DNA of 64,000 nt from VRUE01 sp963703335 (GTDB lineage Bacteria; Actinomycetota; Thermoleophilia; Solirubrobacterales; 70-9), in NCBI GenBank assembly GCA_963703335.1, contig OY969812.1, positions 806,001 through 870,000 of the forward strand, in the 5' to 3' direction. Below, one piece after another: positions 51,872 to 59,865 of this stretch. The notes under the pieces are model-generated. The model was not told the origin of the DNA. It worked only from the letters and a program-made list of their open reading frames with translations, and did not search any database. The translations under genes were made by a program, and so were the position numbers. Position 1 is the stretch's first letter. Each line of letters begins with the position of its first letter.

Positions 51872-52507
51872 ATGGCCGAGACGGCGCGACGCGAGACGAG
51901 GGCGGAGAAGCAGGCGCGGACCCGTGCCGAGTTGCTCGCCACAGCAGCCAGCGTCTTTGCCGAGCGCGGCTACGAGGGCGCCTCGGTGGAGGAGATCGCC
52001 GAGCGGGCCGGCTACTCGCACGGCGCCGTCTACTCCAACTTCGCCGGCAAGGCCGACCTCTTCCTCGCCGTCTTCGAGGACTACATGGCCGGCCGTGCCC
52101 GGGAGCTCGTTGTGACCCAGGAAGGGCTCGACGAGGACGCGCCGCTCGAGGTTCGCGCGCGGGCGCTCGCCGACCAGTGGATGGAGCGCTTCGCCGCCGA
52201 CCGCGAGTCCTTCCTCCTGCACCTCGAGTTCCTCGGCCAGTCGGGGCGCGAGCCGGAGCTGGCCCAGCGCTTTGGAACGCGCTCCGCCTCCCTGCGCGAG
52301 GCGATCGCCACCTACATTTCCCACTACGAAGAGGAGGAAGGCCTCAGGGGGTCCCTCCCCCCTGCCGACCTGGCGCTGATCCTGCGCGCCCTCGGCATCG
52401 GGCTGGCGATCGAAGCGCTGGTCAGCCCCGACGCCGTGCGCGATGACCTCTACGGCGACTTCGTCGAGCTGCTGGTGAAGATGCTGCGCGAGCAGGCCGG
52501 CCGATGA
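51872..52507 (+). CDS. TetR-family regulator
   Basis: 211 aa. N-terminal helix-turn-helix RAELLATAASVFAERGYEGA, SVEEIAERAGYSHGAVYSNF with the usual second residue pattern; the C-terminal ligand domain (FLLHLEFLGQSGREPELAQR) is generic. The ATGA overlap with the next gene couples it to the methyltransferase and GNAT genes. Effector unknown. Confidence 0.88.
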   Translation: MAETARRETRAEKQARTRAELLATAASVFAERGYEGASVEEIAERAGYSHGAVYSNFAGKADLFLAVFEDYMAGRARELVVTQEGLDEDAPLEVRARALADQWMERFAADRESFLLHLEFLGQSGREPELAQRFGTRSASLREAIATYISHYEEEEGLRGSLPPADLALILRALGIGLAIEALVSPDAVRDDLYGDFVELLVKMLREQAGR

Positions 52508-53253
52508 GCGGCGCCGCCTACGACACGCTGGGCGTCAACTACTCCGACTTCCGGCGGGCCGACCCCCGTATCGAGGCGAGAATCTGGGCGGCGCTGGGCG
52601 ATGCCCGCAGCGTCGTCAACGTCGGAGCCGGCACCGGTTCCTACGAGCCACGTGACCGCGAGGTGATCGCGATCGAGCCCTCGCCACTGATGATCGCCAA
52701 GCGCCCGCGGCGTGCGGCTCCCGCCCTGCGGGGCGTCGCCGAGGCGCTGCCCCTCGGCGAGCGCAGTGTCGACGCGGCAATGGCCACGTTGACCATTCAC
52801 CACTGGAGCCACCTCGACGCCGGCCTCGCCGAGATGCGCAGGGTCGCCCGCAAGCGGATCGTGCTGTTGACGATCGACGCCGAGAAGAACTCGGAGATCT
52901 GGACCCTCTCGGAGTACTTCCCCGAGGCGGCGCAGGCCGAGCGAGAAAAGATGCCGACGATGCAGGCCCTCGAAGCCGAGCTACCCAAGGCGACGATCGA
53001 AGTCATCCCCGCGCCGAGCCGTTGCGAGGATGAATTCACCAGCGCGCTCTGGGACCGGCCCGAGCTCTTCCTCGAGCCGGCCGTCCTGCGGGCCAGCTCG
53101 CTCTGGCACCAGCTCTCCCCCGAGGCCGTCGAGCGCGGCCGCGAACACCTGCGCTCCGACCTCGAGAGCGGCCGCTGGGACGAGAAGTTCGGCCATCTCC
53201 GCACTCTGCCCGAGCTCGACATCGGCCTGCGCCTGATCTGCGAAGAGCTGTGA
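52504..53253 (+). CDS. SAM-dependent methyltransferase (class I)
   Basis: 249 aa. SAM-binding motif VVNVGAGTGSYEP, acidic IAIEPSPLMI, and a motif near AMATLTIHHWSHLDAGLAEM typical of UbiE/type-11 methyltransferases. Substrate unknown; ATGA and GTGA overlaps bind it between TetR and GNAT genes, suggesting one small regulated detoxification or modification unit. Confidence 0.85.
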   Translation: MSGAAYDTLGVNYSDFRRADPRIEARIWAALGDARSVVNVGAGTGSYEPRDREVIAIEPSPLMIAKRPRRAAPALRGVAEALPLGERSVDAAMATLTIHHWSHLDAGLAEMRRVARKRIVLLTIDAEKNSEIWTLSEYFPEAAQAEREKMPTMQALEAELPKATIEVIPAPSRCEDEFTSALWDRPELFLEPAVLRASSLWHQLSPEAVERGREHLRSDLESGRWDEKFGHLRTLPELDIGLRLICEEL

Positions 53254-53753
53254 GTGAGACCCGGCGCATTTCGGTTCGGGCGGCGAGCGACCGGGACGCG
53301 GGGGCGGTTGTCGCGCTTTGGACGGAGGCTTACTTCACGGAAGGTGAGGGCGGCCGGGACGCTCCGTATGAGCGGTCCGACTTCGAGACCACTGCGGCGG
53401 CCGCGGCGCACTTCCTCGTCGCCGAGCTGGACGGCACGGTTGTCGGCGTCGTCGCCCTGCTCGCTCCCGACGACGAGACAACCCGCGCGGTCGCCCGCGA
53501 TGGCGAGGCGGAACTGGCCCGCCTCGTCGTCGGCGCGACAGCTCGGGGGCAGGGGGTCGGTCGCGCCCTGGCCGATCGCTGCACCGACCTTTCCCGCGCC
53601 GAGGACTGGCCGGCGATCGCATTGTGGAGCCGGCCCTACCAGAAGGCCGGCCACCGCCTCTATGAGTCGCTCGACTACGAGCGAGCGCCCGACCGCGACA
53701 CGGTCGACGAGACTGGCTTTGGGCGCCTCGTCTTCCGGTTGGCGCTCAGCTAG
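53250..53753 (+). CDS. GNAT-family acetyltransferase
   Basis: 167 aa, GTG start overlapping the methyltransferase stop. RAASDRDAGAVVALWTEAYF, LARLVVGATARGQGVGRALA (acetyl-CoA loop RGQGVG) and YQKAGHRLYESLDYERAPDR form a standard GNAT. Substrate unknown. It meets the TetR gene of the alk operon tail to tail, the two stops overlapping. Confidence 0.9.
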   Translation: MSETRRISVRAASDRDAGAVVALWTEAYFTEGEGGRDAPYERSDFETTAAAAAHFLVAELDGTVVGVVALLAPDDETTRAVARDGEAELARLVVGATARGQGVGRALADRCTDLSRAEDWPAIALWSRPYQKAGHRLYESLDYERAPDRDTVDETGFGRLVFRLALS

Positions 53754-54382
53754 AGCCCGAGCGCGTCGTCGATAAAGGGTCCGAGCAGCTCGCCAGCTTT
53801 GGCGGCTGTGGTCTCGGGATCGTCGCTGGGTGCGGTGATGTAGCTGATCGCGAGGCGGACGAGCGATTCGGCGAGCAGCTTGACCTTGGCCGGCGGGGCC
53901 TGTGGCCAGCCCGCTTCGATCGTCGCCGTGAGGCGCGCGGTCGCCCACTGCACCACCGGCATGCCCCGCGTGGTGACGAAGGGGAGCATGCCGCCGACGC
54001 CATCGTCGCTGAGCAGAATGTGGACGAGCGGGTCCTCTCCCGCGGCGAGGAGGAACTTGGCCAGGGCGGCGCCAACCGCGGCCCGCGGATCGTCTAGGTG
54101 CTGGCGGACCGCCGCGTCGACGTCGTCGAGGAAGCGCTCGCCCTCGTGGATGACGAAGGCCTGGGCGAACTCGGAGCGGTTGCCGAACTCCTTGTAGAGA
54201 GTTTGGCGGCTGACGCCGGCGGCCGCGGCGACGTCGGACATCGTGATCTCCGACCAGGCCCGCGTCTCCAGCTGATCACGGGCGGCGCCGAAGAGCGTGT
54301 CGCGCAGCAGCCGCCGTGCGGCCTCGGGGTAGGGCGTGCGCGCGGTGGCTACCGCTGGGATCGAGCCGGCGGTCGCGGTCAC
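53750..54382 (-). CDS. TetR-family regulator of the alkB operon (AlkX-like)
   Basis: 210 aa from GTG 54382, overlapping the rubredoxin stop (GTGA). Helix-turn-helix TMSDVAAAAGVSRQTLYKEF; a large helical ligand domain. alkB, rubredoxin and a TetR gene in this order occur in many actinobacteria, where the TetR (AlkX) represses the operon. The palindrome at 55797-55823 is the likely operator. Confidence 0.88.
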   Translation of the reverse strand: MTATAGSIPAVATARTPYPEAARRLLRDTLFGAARDQLETRAWSEITMSDVAAAAGVSRQTLYKEFGNRSEFAQAFVIHEGERFLDDVDAAVRQHLDDPRAAVGAALAKFLLAAGEDPLVHILLSDDGVGGMLPFVTTRGMPVVQWATARLTATIEAGWPQAPPAKVKLLAESLVRLAISYITAPSDDPETTAAKAGELLGPFIDDALGL

Positions 54383-54558
54383 TCGGAAGCGCCTCCCCCG
54401 TCGGGCTCGAAATCGACCTTGTCGCGCACGCCGCAGTCGGGACAGGCCCAATCGTCGGGAACCTCGCTCCACGGCGTTCCCGCCGGAAAGCCCTCGCGCG
54501 GGTGGCCCGGCTCCTCGTCGTAGACGTAGCCGCAACCCGGACAGCGCCAGCGGCTCAT
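54379..54558 (-). CDS. rubA: Rubredoxin (AlkG-type)
   Basis: 59 aa from ATG 54558, overlapping the alkB stop (ATGA). Two knuckles, CPGCGYVYDEEPGHPREG and CPDCGVRDKV, bind one iron; WSEVPDDWACP is standard for AlkB-linked rubredoxins. It passes electrons from rubredoxin reductase to AlkB. Confidence 0.93.
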   Translation of the reverse strand: MSRWRCPGCGYVYDEEPGHPREGFPAGTPWSEVPDDWACPDCGVRDKVDFEPDGGGASE

Positions 54559-55757
54559 GCCGGCGCTCCGGTTCCCGATCCGTAGCGGGCGAGGAGGCGC
54601 TTGCGTGCCCGCGGCTGGATGTTGGCGCGGCTCAGATCGCCGCCGTAATGGTCGACCAGGATCGGATCCATCACGCGTCGCCAGATCGGTGGGATCCACG
54701 CAATCACGATCATTCCCGCATAACCCGTGGGAAGCTGCGGCGCTTCGTCGACGTGGCGCAGCGCCTGGTAGCGGCGGGTCGGATTGGCGTGGTGGTCGCT
54801 GTGGCGCTGCAGGTGGTAGAGCAGCACGTTGGAGGCGACGTTGTTGCTGTTCCAGCTGTGCTCGGGACGACAGCGCTCATAGCGCCCGTCCTCTTTGCAC
54901 TGACGCAACAGACCGTAGTGCTCGAGGTAGTTGACGACCTCGAGAAGGGAGAAGCCGAGCACCGCCTGGAGCAGCAGGTAGGGCAGCACGACCGGGCCGA
55001 AGACAATCGTCAGGACGGCAAAGAGGACCACGGTCATCGCCCAGGCGCCGACGATGTCGTTGCGCAGGCTCCAGTGGGATTTGCCCATGCGGTCGAGCCG
55101 GGCGCACTCGATACCCCAGGCCGAACTGAGGCTGCCGGCGACGGTGCGCGGCAGGAAGGCCCAGAAACTCTCCCCCAGCCGCGAGCTGGCCGGGTCCTCC
55201 GGGGTAGCGACGCGAACGTGATGGCCGCGGTTGTGCTCGATGAAGAAGTGGCCGTACCCCGTCTGGGCCAAGGCGATGCGGCTAAGCCAGCGCTCTATGT
55301 TGTCGCGCTTGTGGCCGAGCTCGTGGGCAGTGTTGATCGCGATCCCGCCGACGACGCCCATCGTCAGCGCCAGGCCGAGGTTCTCCAGGATCGAGAGGTC
55401 ACCGTTCCCCCAGAGCCAGCAGGCGAAGACCAGCCCCGCGTACTGGACCGGAATGAAGATGTAGGTGCACCAGCGGTAGTAGCGATCCTGCTCCAGCCAC
55501 TTGAGCACGCTGTCGGGTGGATTGCCGGGATCGACGCCGATCGCGATGTCGAGCAGCGGGAAGACGCCGAAGACGAGCAGCGGGCCGAAGAACCAGAAGA
55601 AGTCGAAGCCGGTGACCTCGACGCTGGCCCAGGCGATGAAGGGAGCAAAGGGAACGATCAGGCCAAGGAGCCAGGCGTAGCGCTTTGCGTCGCGCCAGGT
55701 CGCCGGATTGAGCTCTATCTCCGGCCCATGGTCATGACTGTGCGTCGCTGCCTCCAT
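54555..55757 (-). CDS. alkB: Alkane 1-monooxygenase
   Basis: 400 aa from ATG 55757 with GGGAGG upstream; the frame is open further but lacks a site. Six helices and the di-iron His clusters NTAHELGHK, EHNRGHH and LQRHSDHHANP, plus the AlkB-specific NYLEHYGLLRQ. It hydroxylates medium-chain alkanes at the membrane using rubredoxin. First gene of alkB-rubA-tetR. Growth on alkanes is plausible but not proved by the gene alone. Confidence 0.95.
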   Translation of the reverse strand: MEAATHSHDHGPEIELNPATWRDAKRYAWLLGLIVPFAPFIAWASVEVTGFDFFWFFGPLLVFGVFPLLDIAIGVDPGNPPDSVLKWLEQDRYYRWCTYIFIPVQYAGLVFACWLWGNGDLSILENLGLALTMGVVGGIAINTAHELGHKRDNIERWLSRIALAQTGYGHFFIEHNRGHHVRVATPEDPASSRLGESFWAFLPRTVAGSLSSAWGIECARLDRMGKSHWSLRNDIVGAWAMTVVLFAVLTIVFGPVVLPYLLLQAVLGFSLLEVVNYLEHYGLLRQCKEDGRYERCRPEHSWNSNNVASNVLLYHLQRHSDHHANPTRRYQALRHVDEAPQLPTGYAGMIVIAWIPPIWRRVMDPILVDHYGGDLSRANIQPRARKRLLARYGSGTGAPA

Positions 55758-55796
55758 CCCATCCTCCCTGTCAAATCGCCAGTGTGCGTCCTCTTG

Positions 55797-55823
55797 GTTT
55801 ACAAGATAGCGAATTTTGTAAAC
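55797..55823 (-). promoter_or_regulatory. Operator-like palindrome before alkB
   Basis: GTTTACAA-N11-TTGTAAAC, perfect 8-bp arms, 40 bases before the alkB ATG. Likely binding site of the operon's TetR protein. Confidence 0.75.
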
Positions 55824-55945
55824 AGGCGCAACAATCCAGGCTTGACTGTCTCTTGCCCGCCCGCGGTGCAACGCGTAAGGGTGCGCATAGGACCGAAAAA
55901 CGTTGCACCCGCCCTTGGCCGGGGTTCCTCGCTACCATCCCGCGC

Positions 55946-56170
55946 GTGTACACGTTCTTGGGCTTCCTCCAAGTGGTCATCTCGGGAGTGCTGATCTTCT
56001 TGATCCTGCTGCACTCCGGGAAAGACACCGGCCTCTCCGGTGCCTTCGGCATCGGCGGTGGCGGCAGCTCCTTCGGCGGCGGCTCGATGGTCGAGCGCAA
56101 CCTCGACCGGGCGACGATCTTCTTCGCCATCCTCTTCGTCGTCAACACGCTCGTCCTGCTGAAGATCTAG
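55946..56170 (+). CDS. secG: Preprotein translocase subunit SecG
   Basis: 74 aa from GTG 55946. Two helices with FLGFLQVVISGVLIFLILLH, the Gly/Ser-rich cytoplasmic loop (GIGGGGSSFGGGS) and DRATIFFAILFVVNTLVLL, as in SecG. A TACCAT -10 element lies 8 bases before the start, so the mRNA is probably leaderless. SecG helps SecYEA-driven export. Confidence 0.88.
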   Translation: MYTFLGFLQVVISGVLIFLILLHSGKDTGLSGAFGIGGGGSSFGGGSMVERNLDRATIFFAILFVVNTLVLLKI

Positions 56171-58584
56171 ACCGGCTCAGCCGGCCGCTCCTCTCTCTCG
56201 GCCACATGGCCGTTGACGTCGGCGCCGTTGCCGGAGTCGAGGATCGCGACCGCCTCCTTGCGCAGCTCGGCGTCGAGCAGGGCAAAGTCCTCATCGGAAA
56301 GCTTGCCGGCCGCGTGGTCGAGCTCGGCGTCGCGGATCTCGCGGTACTTGGCTTCCTTCAGCGCCTCGAGCTCGGTGTCGGGCGCGGGAGCCCGGCGGGC
56401 GCGGCGCGGCGGCCAGATTGCGATCAAAGCACCGGCGAGCGCGATCAGGCCACCGATCCACATCCAGGTGACGAGCGGGTTGACGATGACCCTGAAGGTG
56501 GCCGGCGAGTCATCGGTGACGTAGCTCCTGGCGATCCGCTCGGCGGTCGCCGACTGCAGGCTCTCGATCTGCCGGGCGGCGGCCGGGCGCAACGCCGGAT
56601 TGGCGGCCGCAGCGCGCATCATGTTCGAGACCGCCCGACACTGCGGCGGCGTCCTGGGTGCCCCGCTGACGCAAGCACGGAACCCCTCGTCGGCGGCACG
56701 CACCCGCCGCAGAACCCGCCCGATGTCGGGCGCCAGCGACATCCAGAAGTCGCTGCCGATCCCAGCCTTGAGCGCCACCTCACTGGTCGCCTCGCCATCG
56801 AAGCGGTCGGCGATCGTCCCGGTGGGCACGCCGGTCGGAGGGTAGAAGCGGCGGCTCGGGTGCAGGATGGTCGTCGTGCCGCCGTAGCGCATCGCCACCT
56901 TCGCGCCGAAGCTGAACTTGTCCGGGTCGACCGCCGCGGTCGGACGAAGGTAGGTGACCGTGCGGCCGTCAACCTTGGCGCTCTCCCCCGGCCGCAGCTC
57001 GATGTCACGGTTGGTTTGAAAGCTCGAGGAAGCAGCGATCCCGACTAGCAGCACGGCGATGCCGATATGGACGATGTAGCCGCCGTAGCGCCGCCGGTTG
57101 CGCGAGACGACGCCGACGAGCGAAGCAGCCATCGAGCCCCCCACGAGCGAGCGCCGCGCCGCCGCGCCGCGCCAGAACTCCTGCCCCAGCCCCACCAGGG
57201 CGAAGGCGGCGAAAACGAAGAGAGCGAAAGCCCAGGGCTTGTGCAGGGCGTCCGTGAACAGCACCAGACCAACGCTGACCGCAGCGGCACTCAGCGCCGG
57301 TACGAGGAAGACCCGCTTCGCCGTCCCCCAACTGACCCGGCGCCAAGCGAGCAGCGGTCCGATTCCGGTGAAGAGGACGAGCAGGATCGCCAGCGGCGTC
57401 GTGTAGCGGTCAAACCAGGGTGCGGCCAGCGAAGACTTGGTGCCGGTGAACAACTCCGAGATCAGCGGGAAAAAGGTGCCCCAGAAGATCGTCGCGCAGA
57501 GCGCCACCAGAAGCAGGTTGTTGATCACGAAGACCGCCTCACGCGAGGCCAGCGAGTCGATCCGCTTCTGCGAGCGCAGGTCGTCGAGGCGGGAGACGAT
57601 CAGGGCCGTCGAGCCGACCAGCACGACCGCGATCAGGCCGAGGATGTAAGGGCCGACCGTGCTGTCGCCGAAGGCGTGAATTGACTGCAGCACGCCGGAG
57701 CGGACGAGGAAGGTGCCGAGCAGCGCCAGCGTGAAGGTGGCGACGACCAGGCAGGCGTTCCAGACCTTCAGTATCCCCCGCTTCTCCTGAACCATGATCG
57801 AGTGCAGGAAGGCGGTGCCAACCAGCCACGGCATCAGGGCCGCGTTCTCAACCGGGTCCCAAGCCCAGTAGCCGCCCCAGCCGAGCTCGGTGTAGGACCA
57901 GCGGGCTCCGAGCAACAGGCCGAAGCCGAGCAGGGCCCAGGCGATCAGGGCAAAGCGGCGCGTGGCGCGAATCCAGGAGGCGTCGATGCGGCGGGTGATC
58001 AGGGCGCCGATCGCGAAGGCGAAGGGGATCGTGAAGGCGACGTACCCCGAGTAGAGCATCGGCGGATGGATCATCATGCTCGGGTGCTGCAGCAGCGGGT
58101 TGAGACCGATGCCGTCGGCTGGCGCCGGGTCGAGAGAGGCGAAGGGGTTGACACCGCCGGCGAAGAGCATCAGCCCGGTGAAGAAGCTCGCCACGCCGGC
58201 CATCACTGCGGTCGCGTAGGGAACGATCTCGCGCAGCTTGTTACGGGTCGCGTACAGCGCCAGCGAGGCGGCGATCGAGAGCACCCAGGCCCAGAGCAGC
58301 AGCGAGCCTTCCTGGCTCGACCACATCGCCGCCAGCTTGTAGAAGTTGGGCGTCTCGATCGAGGAGTGCTGCTGGACGATCTTGAGCGAGAAGTCGTCGC
58401 CGGCGAAGGCGATCTCAATCAGCGCGACGCAGAGAGTGAGCAGGGCGCAGGCGCCGTAGATCGCGCGGCGGGAGGCCAAGACCCAGCGCTCATCGCCGTC
58501 GCGACCGACCAAAGCGGCGATCGCCGCGGAGACCATCGTCGCGAAGGCCAGCGCCAGGGCGACGCTGCCGAGGCTAGCTGTCAT
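56167..58584 (-). CDS. ccmF: Cytochrome c haem lyase CcmF
   Basis: 805 aa, about 15 helices. The tryptophan-rich haem motif WGGYWAWDPVENAALMPW is present; flanking His residues in LQHPSMMIHPPMLYSGYVAF and FLHSIMVQEKRGI serve as haem ligands in the family. It is longer than the usual 630-690 aa because of an added C-terminal acidic tail (ELEALKEAKYREIRDAELDH) resembling the CcmH/CcmI-like cytoplasmic helix. It joins haem to apocytochrome c with CcmE. Its ATG overlaps the CcmE stop. Confidence 0.93.
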   Translation of the reverse strand: MTASLGSVALALAFATMVSAAIAALVGRDGDERWVLASRRAIYGACALLTLCVALIEIAFAGDDFSLKIVQQHSSIETPNFYKLAAMWSSQEGSLLLWAWVLSIAASLALYATRNKLREIVPYATAVMAGVASFFTGLMLFAGGVNPFASLDPAPADGIGLNPLLQHPSMMIHPPMLYSGYVAFTIPFAFAIGALITRRIDASWIRATRRFALIAWALLGFGLLLGARWSYTELGWGGYWAWDPVENAALMPWLVGTAFLHSIMVQEKRGILKVWNACLVVATFTLALLGTFLVRSGVLQSIHAFGDSTVGPYILGLIAVVLVGSTALIVSRLDDLRSQKRIDSLASREAVFVINNLLLVALCATIFWGTFFPLISELFTGTKSSLAAPWFDRYTTPLAILLVLFTGIGPLLAWRRVSWGTAKRVFLVPALSAAAVSVGLVLFTDALHKPWAFALFVFAAFALVGLGQEFWRGAAARRSLVGGSMAASLVGVVSRNRRRYGGYIVHIGIAVLLVGIAASSSFQTNRDIELRPGESAKVDGRTVTYLRPTAAVDPDKFSFGAKVAMRYGGTTTILHPSRRFYPPTGVPTGTIADRFDGEATSEVALKAGIGSDFWMSLAPDIGRVLRRVRAADEGFRACVSGAPRTPPQCRAVSNMMRAAAANPALRPAAARQIESLQSATAERIARSYVTDDSPATFRVIVNPLVTWMWIGGLIALAGALIAIWPPRRARRAPAPDTELEALKEAKYREIRDAELDHAAGKLSDEDFALLDAELRKEAVAILDSGNGADVNGHVAEREERPAEPV

Positions 58585-58975
58585 TCGATGTCGTGAACTT
58601 CGACGGGCACTTGGTCACCAGCGTGTCGCGCTCGCCGACGAAGACTCCATTCGCGACTTCACCCGTGAGGACGATCTCGCGCCCGCCACGGAAGGGATCG
58701 GGAACGGTGCCGCTGTAGGTGACCGGAATGCTTTCGCCACCGCCGTCGCGGTCGGCGACGCGGAAGCGAATTCCGTCGTCCTGCTTGCGGATCGAGCCCT
58801 TGACGACCCTGCCGGTCATGTCGTAGGTCGTCCCCGGGGCCGCGTCGAGCAGCTGCGAGGGCTCCTTGGCGGCAGTCGCGGCGCTGAAGGAGGTGTAGAC
58901 GAGAGCGCCCGCCAAGAGGACGGCGACGCTGAGCGCGACCACGAGCCTGACCTTCCGCTTGCGCTGGGGATCCAC
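58574..58975 (-). CDS. ccmE: Cytochrome c maturation protein CcmE
   Basis: 133 aa from GTG 58975: DPQRKRKVRLVVALSVAVLL, the N-terminal anchor, then an OB-fold (GTTYDMTGRVVKGSIRKQ, VTYSGTVPDPFRGGREIVLT, GVFVGERDTLVTKCPSKF). The usual haem-binding His is replaced: the motif is LVTKCPSKF, with Cys in the place of His in LAKHDEKY, as in the known Cys-type CcmE of archaea and some Gram-positive bacteria. A GATAAT -10 lies just upstream. Confidence 0.9.
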   Translation of the reverse strand: MDPQRKRKVRLVVALSVAVLLAGALVYTSFSAATAAKEPSQLLDAAPGTTYDMTGRVVKGSIRKQDDGIRFRVADRDGGGESIPVTYSGTVPDPFRGGREIVLTGEVANGVFVGERDTLVTKCPSKFTTSNDS

Positions 58976-59020
58976 GAGTGCCGGGATTATCGCAACCTGG
59001 GTTGGGGAGCGAACGTGCGG

Positions 59021-59129
59021 GGGTCGGCGGACGCGCTTCGCGCTGAGTGTCCGTAGGTGGGGAGGGCGGGACCCCCGGGTCGGCGGACGCGCTTCGCGCT
59101 GAGTGTCCGGCGACCCGGGGGTCCCGCCC
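59021..59129. repeat. Direct repeat and large palindrome before the SDR gene
   Basis: A 33-base unit (starts GGGTCGGCGGACGCG, ends GAGTGTCCG) occurs at 59021-59053 and 59077-59109. A perfect 19-base inverted repeat (GGGCGGGACCCCCGGGTCG, its complement at 59111-59129) encloses the second copy, itself able to fold. Possibly a repeated extragenic palindromic element or a terminator. Confidence 0.8.
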
Positions 59130-59163
59130 TCTACCAACACGCTGGAGCTGCCAGAATCGAGGC

Positions 59164-59865
59164 GTGGCTGATCCAGTGCTGCTGATCACCGGAGCTTCGA
59201 GTGGCATCGGCGCCGCGACCGCTCGCGCGGCTGCATCCGACTATCGGCTCGTGCTGGCAGCCCGGCGGCTTGAGCCGATGGAGGAGCTGGCTGCGGAGCT
59301 TGGCGGCGAGGATCGTGCCCTGGCGGTGCACTGTGACGTCACCGAGTGGGATCAGGTCGAGGCGATGGCCGGGGCGGCAATTGAGCGCTTTGGTCGCATC
59401 GACGCGGTCTTTGCCAACGCCGGCTTCGGCGCCAGCCGCGGCTTCCTCGAGGAGTCACCGGAGCACTGGCGCTCGATGGTTCTGACCAACGTCTACGGCG
59501 TCGCGCTGACGATCCGCGCCACCCTCCCCCACCTGCTCGAGCGCGGCGACGGTCATTTTCTCGTCACCAGCTCGGTGGCGGGCCGGCGCGCCCTGCCGGG
59601 CTCGCTCTACTCGGCGACCAAGTGGGCGGCGACCGCGATCGGTGAGGCCCTGCGAGCCGAGCTGCGCCAGATGCACGAAAACCGCGCGATCAAGGTGACC
59701 CTGATCGAGCCGGGGATGACCGATACGCCCTTCTTCGACAACCGGCCGGGGGATTGGGCGCTGCGCGACGACGACATCGCCAAAGCGGTGATCTACGCGC
59801 TCGAGCAGCGCCCGGGTGTGGACGTCAACGAGATCCTCATCCGCCCCACCAGCCAGCCGATCTAG
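59164..59865 (+). CDS. Short-chain dehydrogenase/reductase
   Basis: 233 aa from GTG 59164. Rossmann motif TGASSGIG, NAG in VFANAGFG, Ser in LVTSSVAG and the active-site YSATK. This is a classical SDR using NAD(P)H; the substrate is not evident. Its short leader follows the repeat element at 59021-59129. Confidence 0.92.
   Translation: MADPVLLITGASSGIGAATARAAASDYRLVLAARRLEPMEELAAELGGEDRALAVHCDVTEWDQVEAMAGAAIERFGRIDAVFANAGFGASRGFLEESPEHWRSMVLTNVYGVALTIRATLPHLLERGDGHFLVTSSVAGRRALPGSLYSATKWAATAIGEALRAELRQMHENRAIKVTLIEPGMTDTPFFDNRPGDWALRDDDIAKAVIYALEQRPGVDVNEILIRPTSQPI

Noticed and set aside
54336..55994. 552-codon plus-strand frame across alkB, rubA and part of tetR
   Set aside because: It runs antisense through three recognised genes and shows no family pattern.
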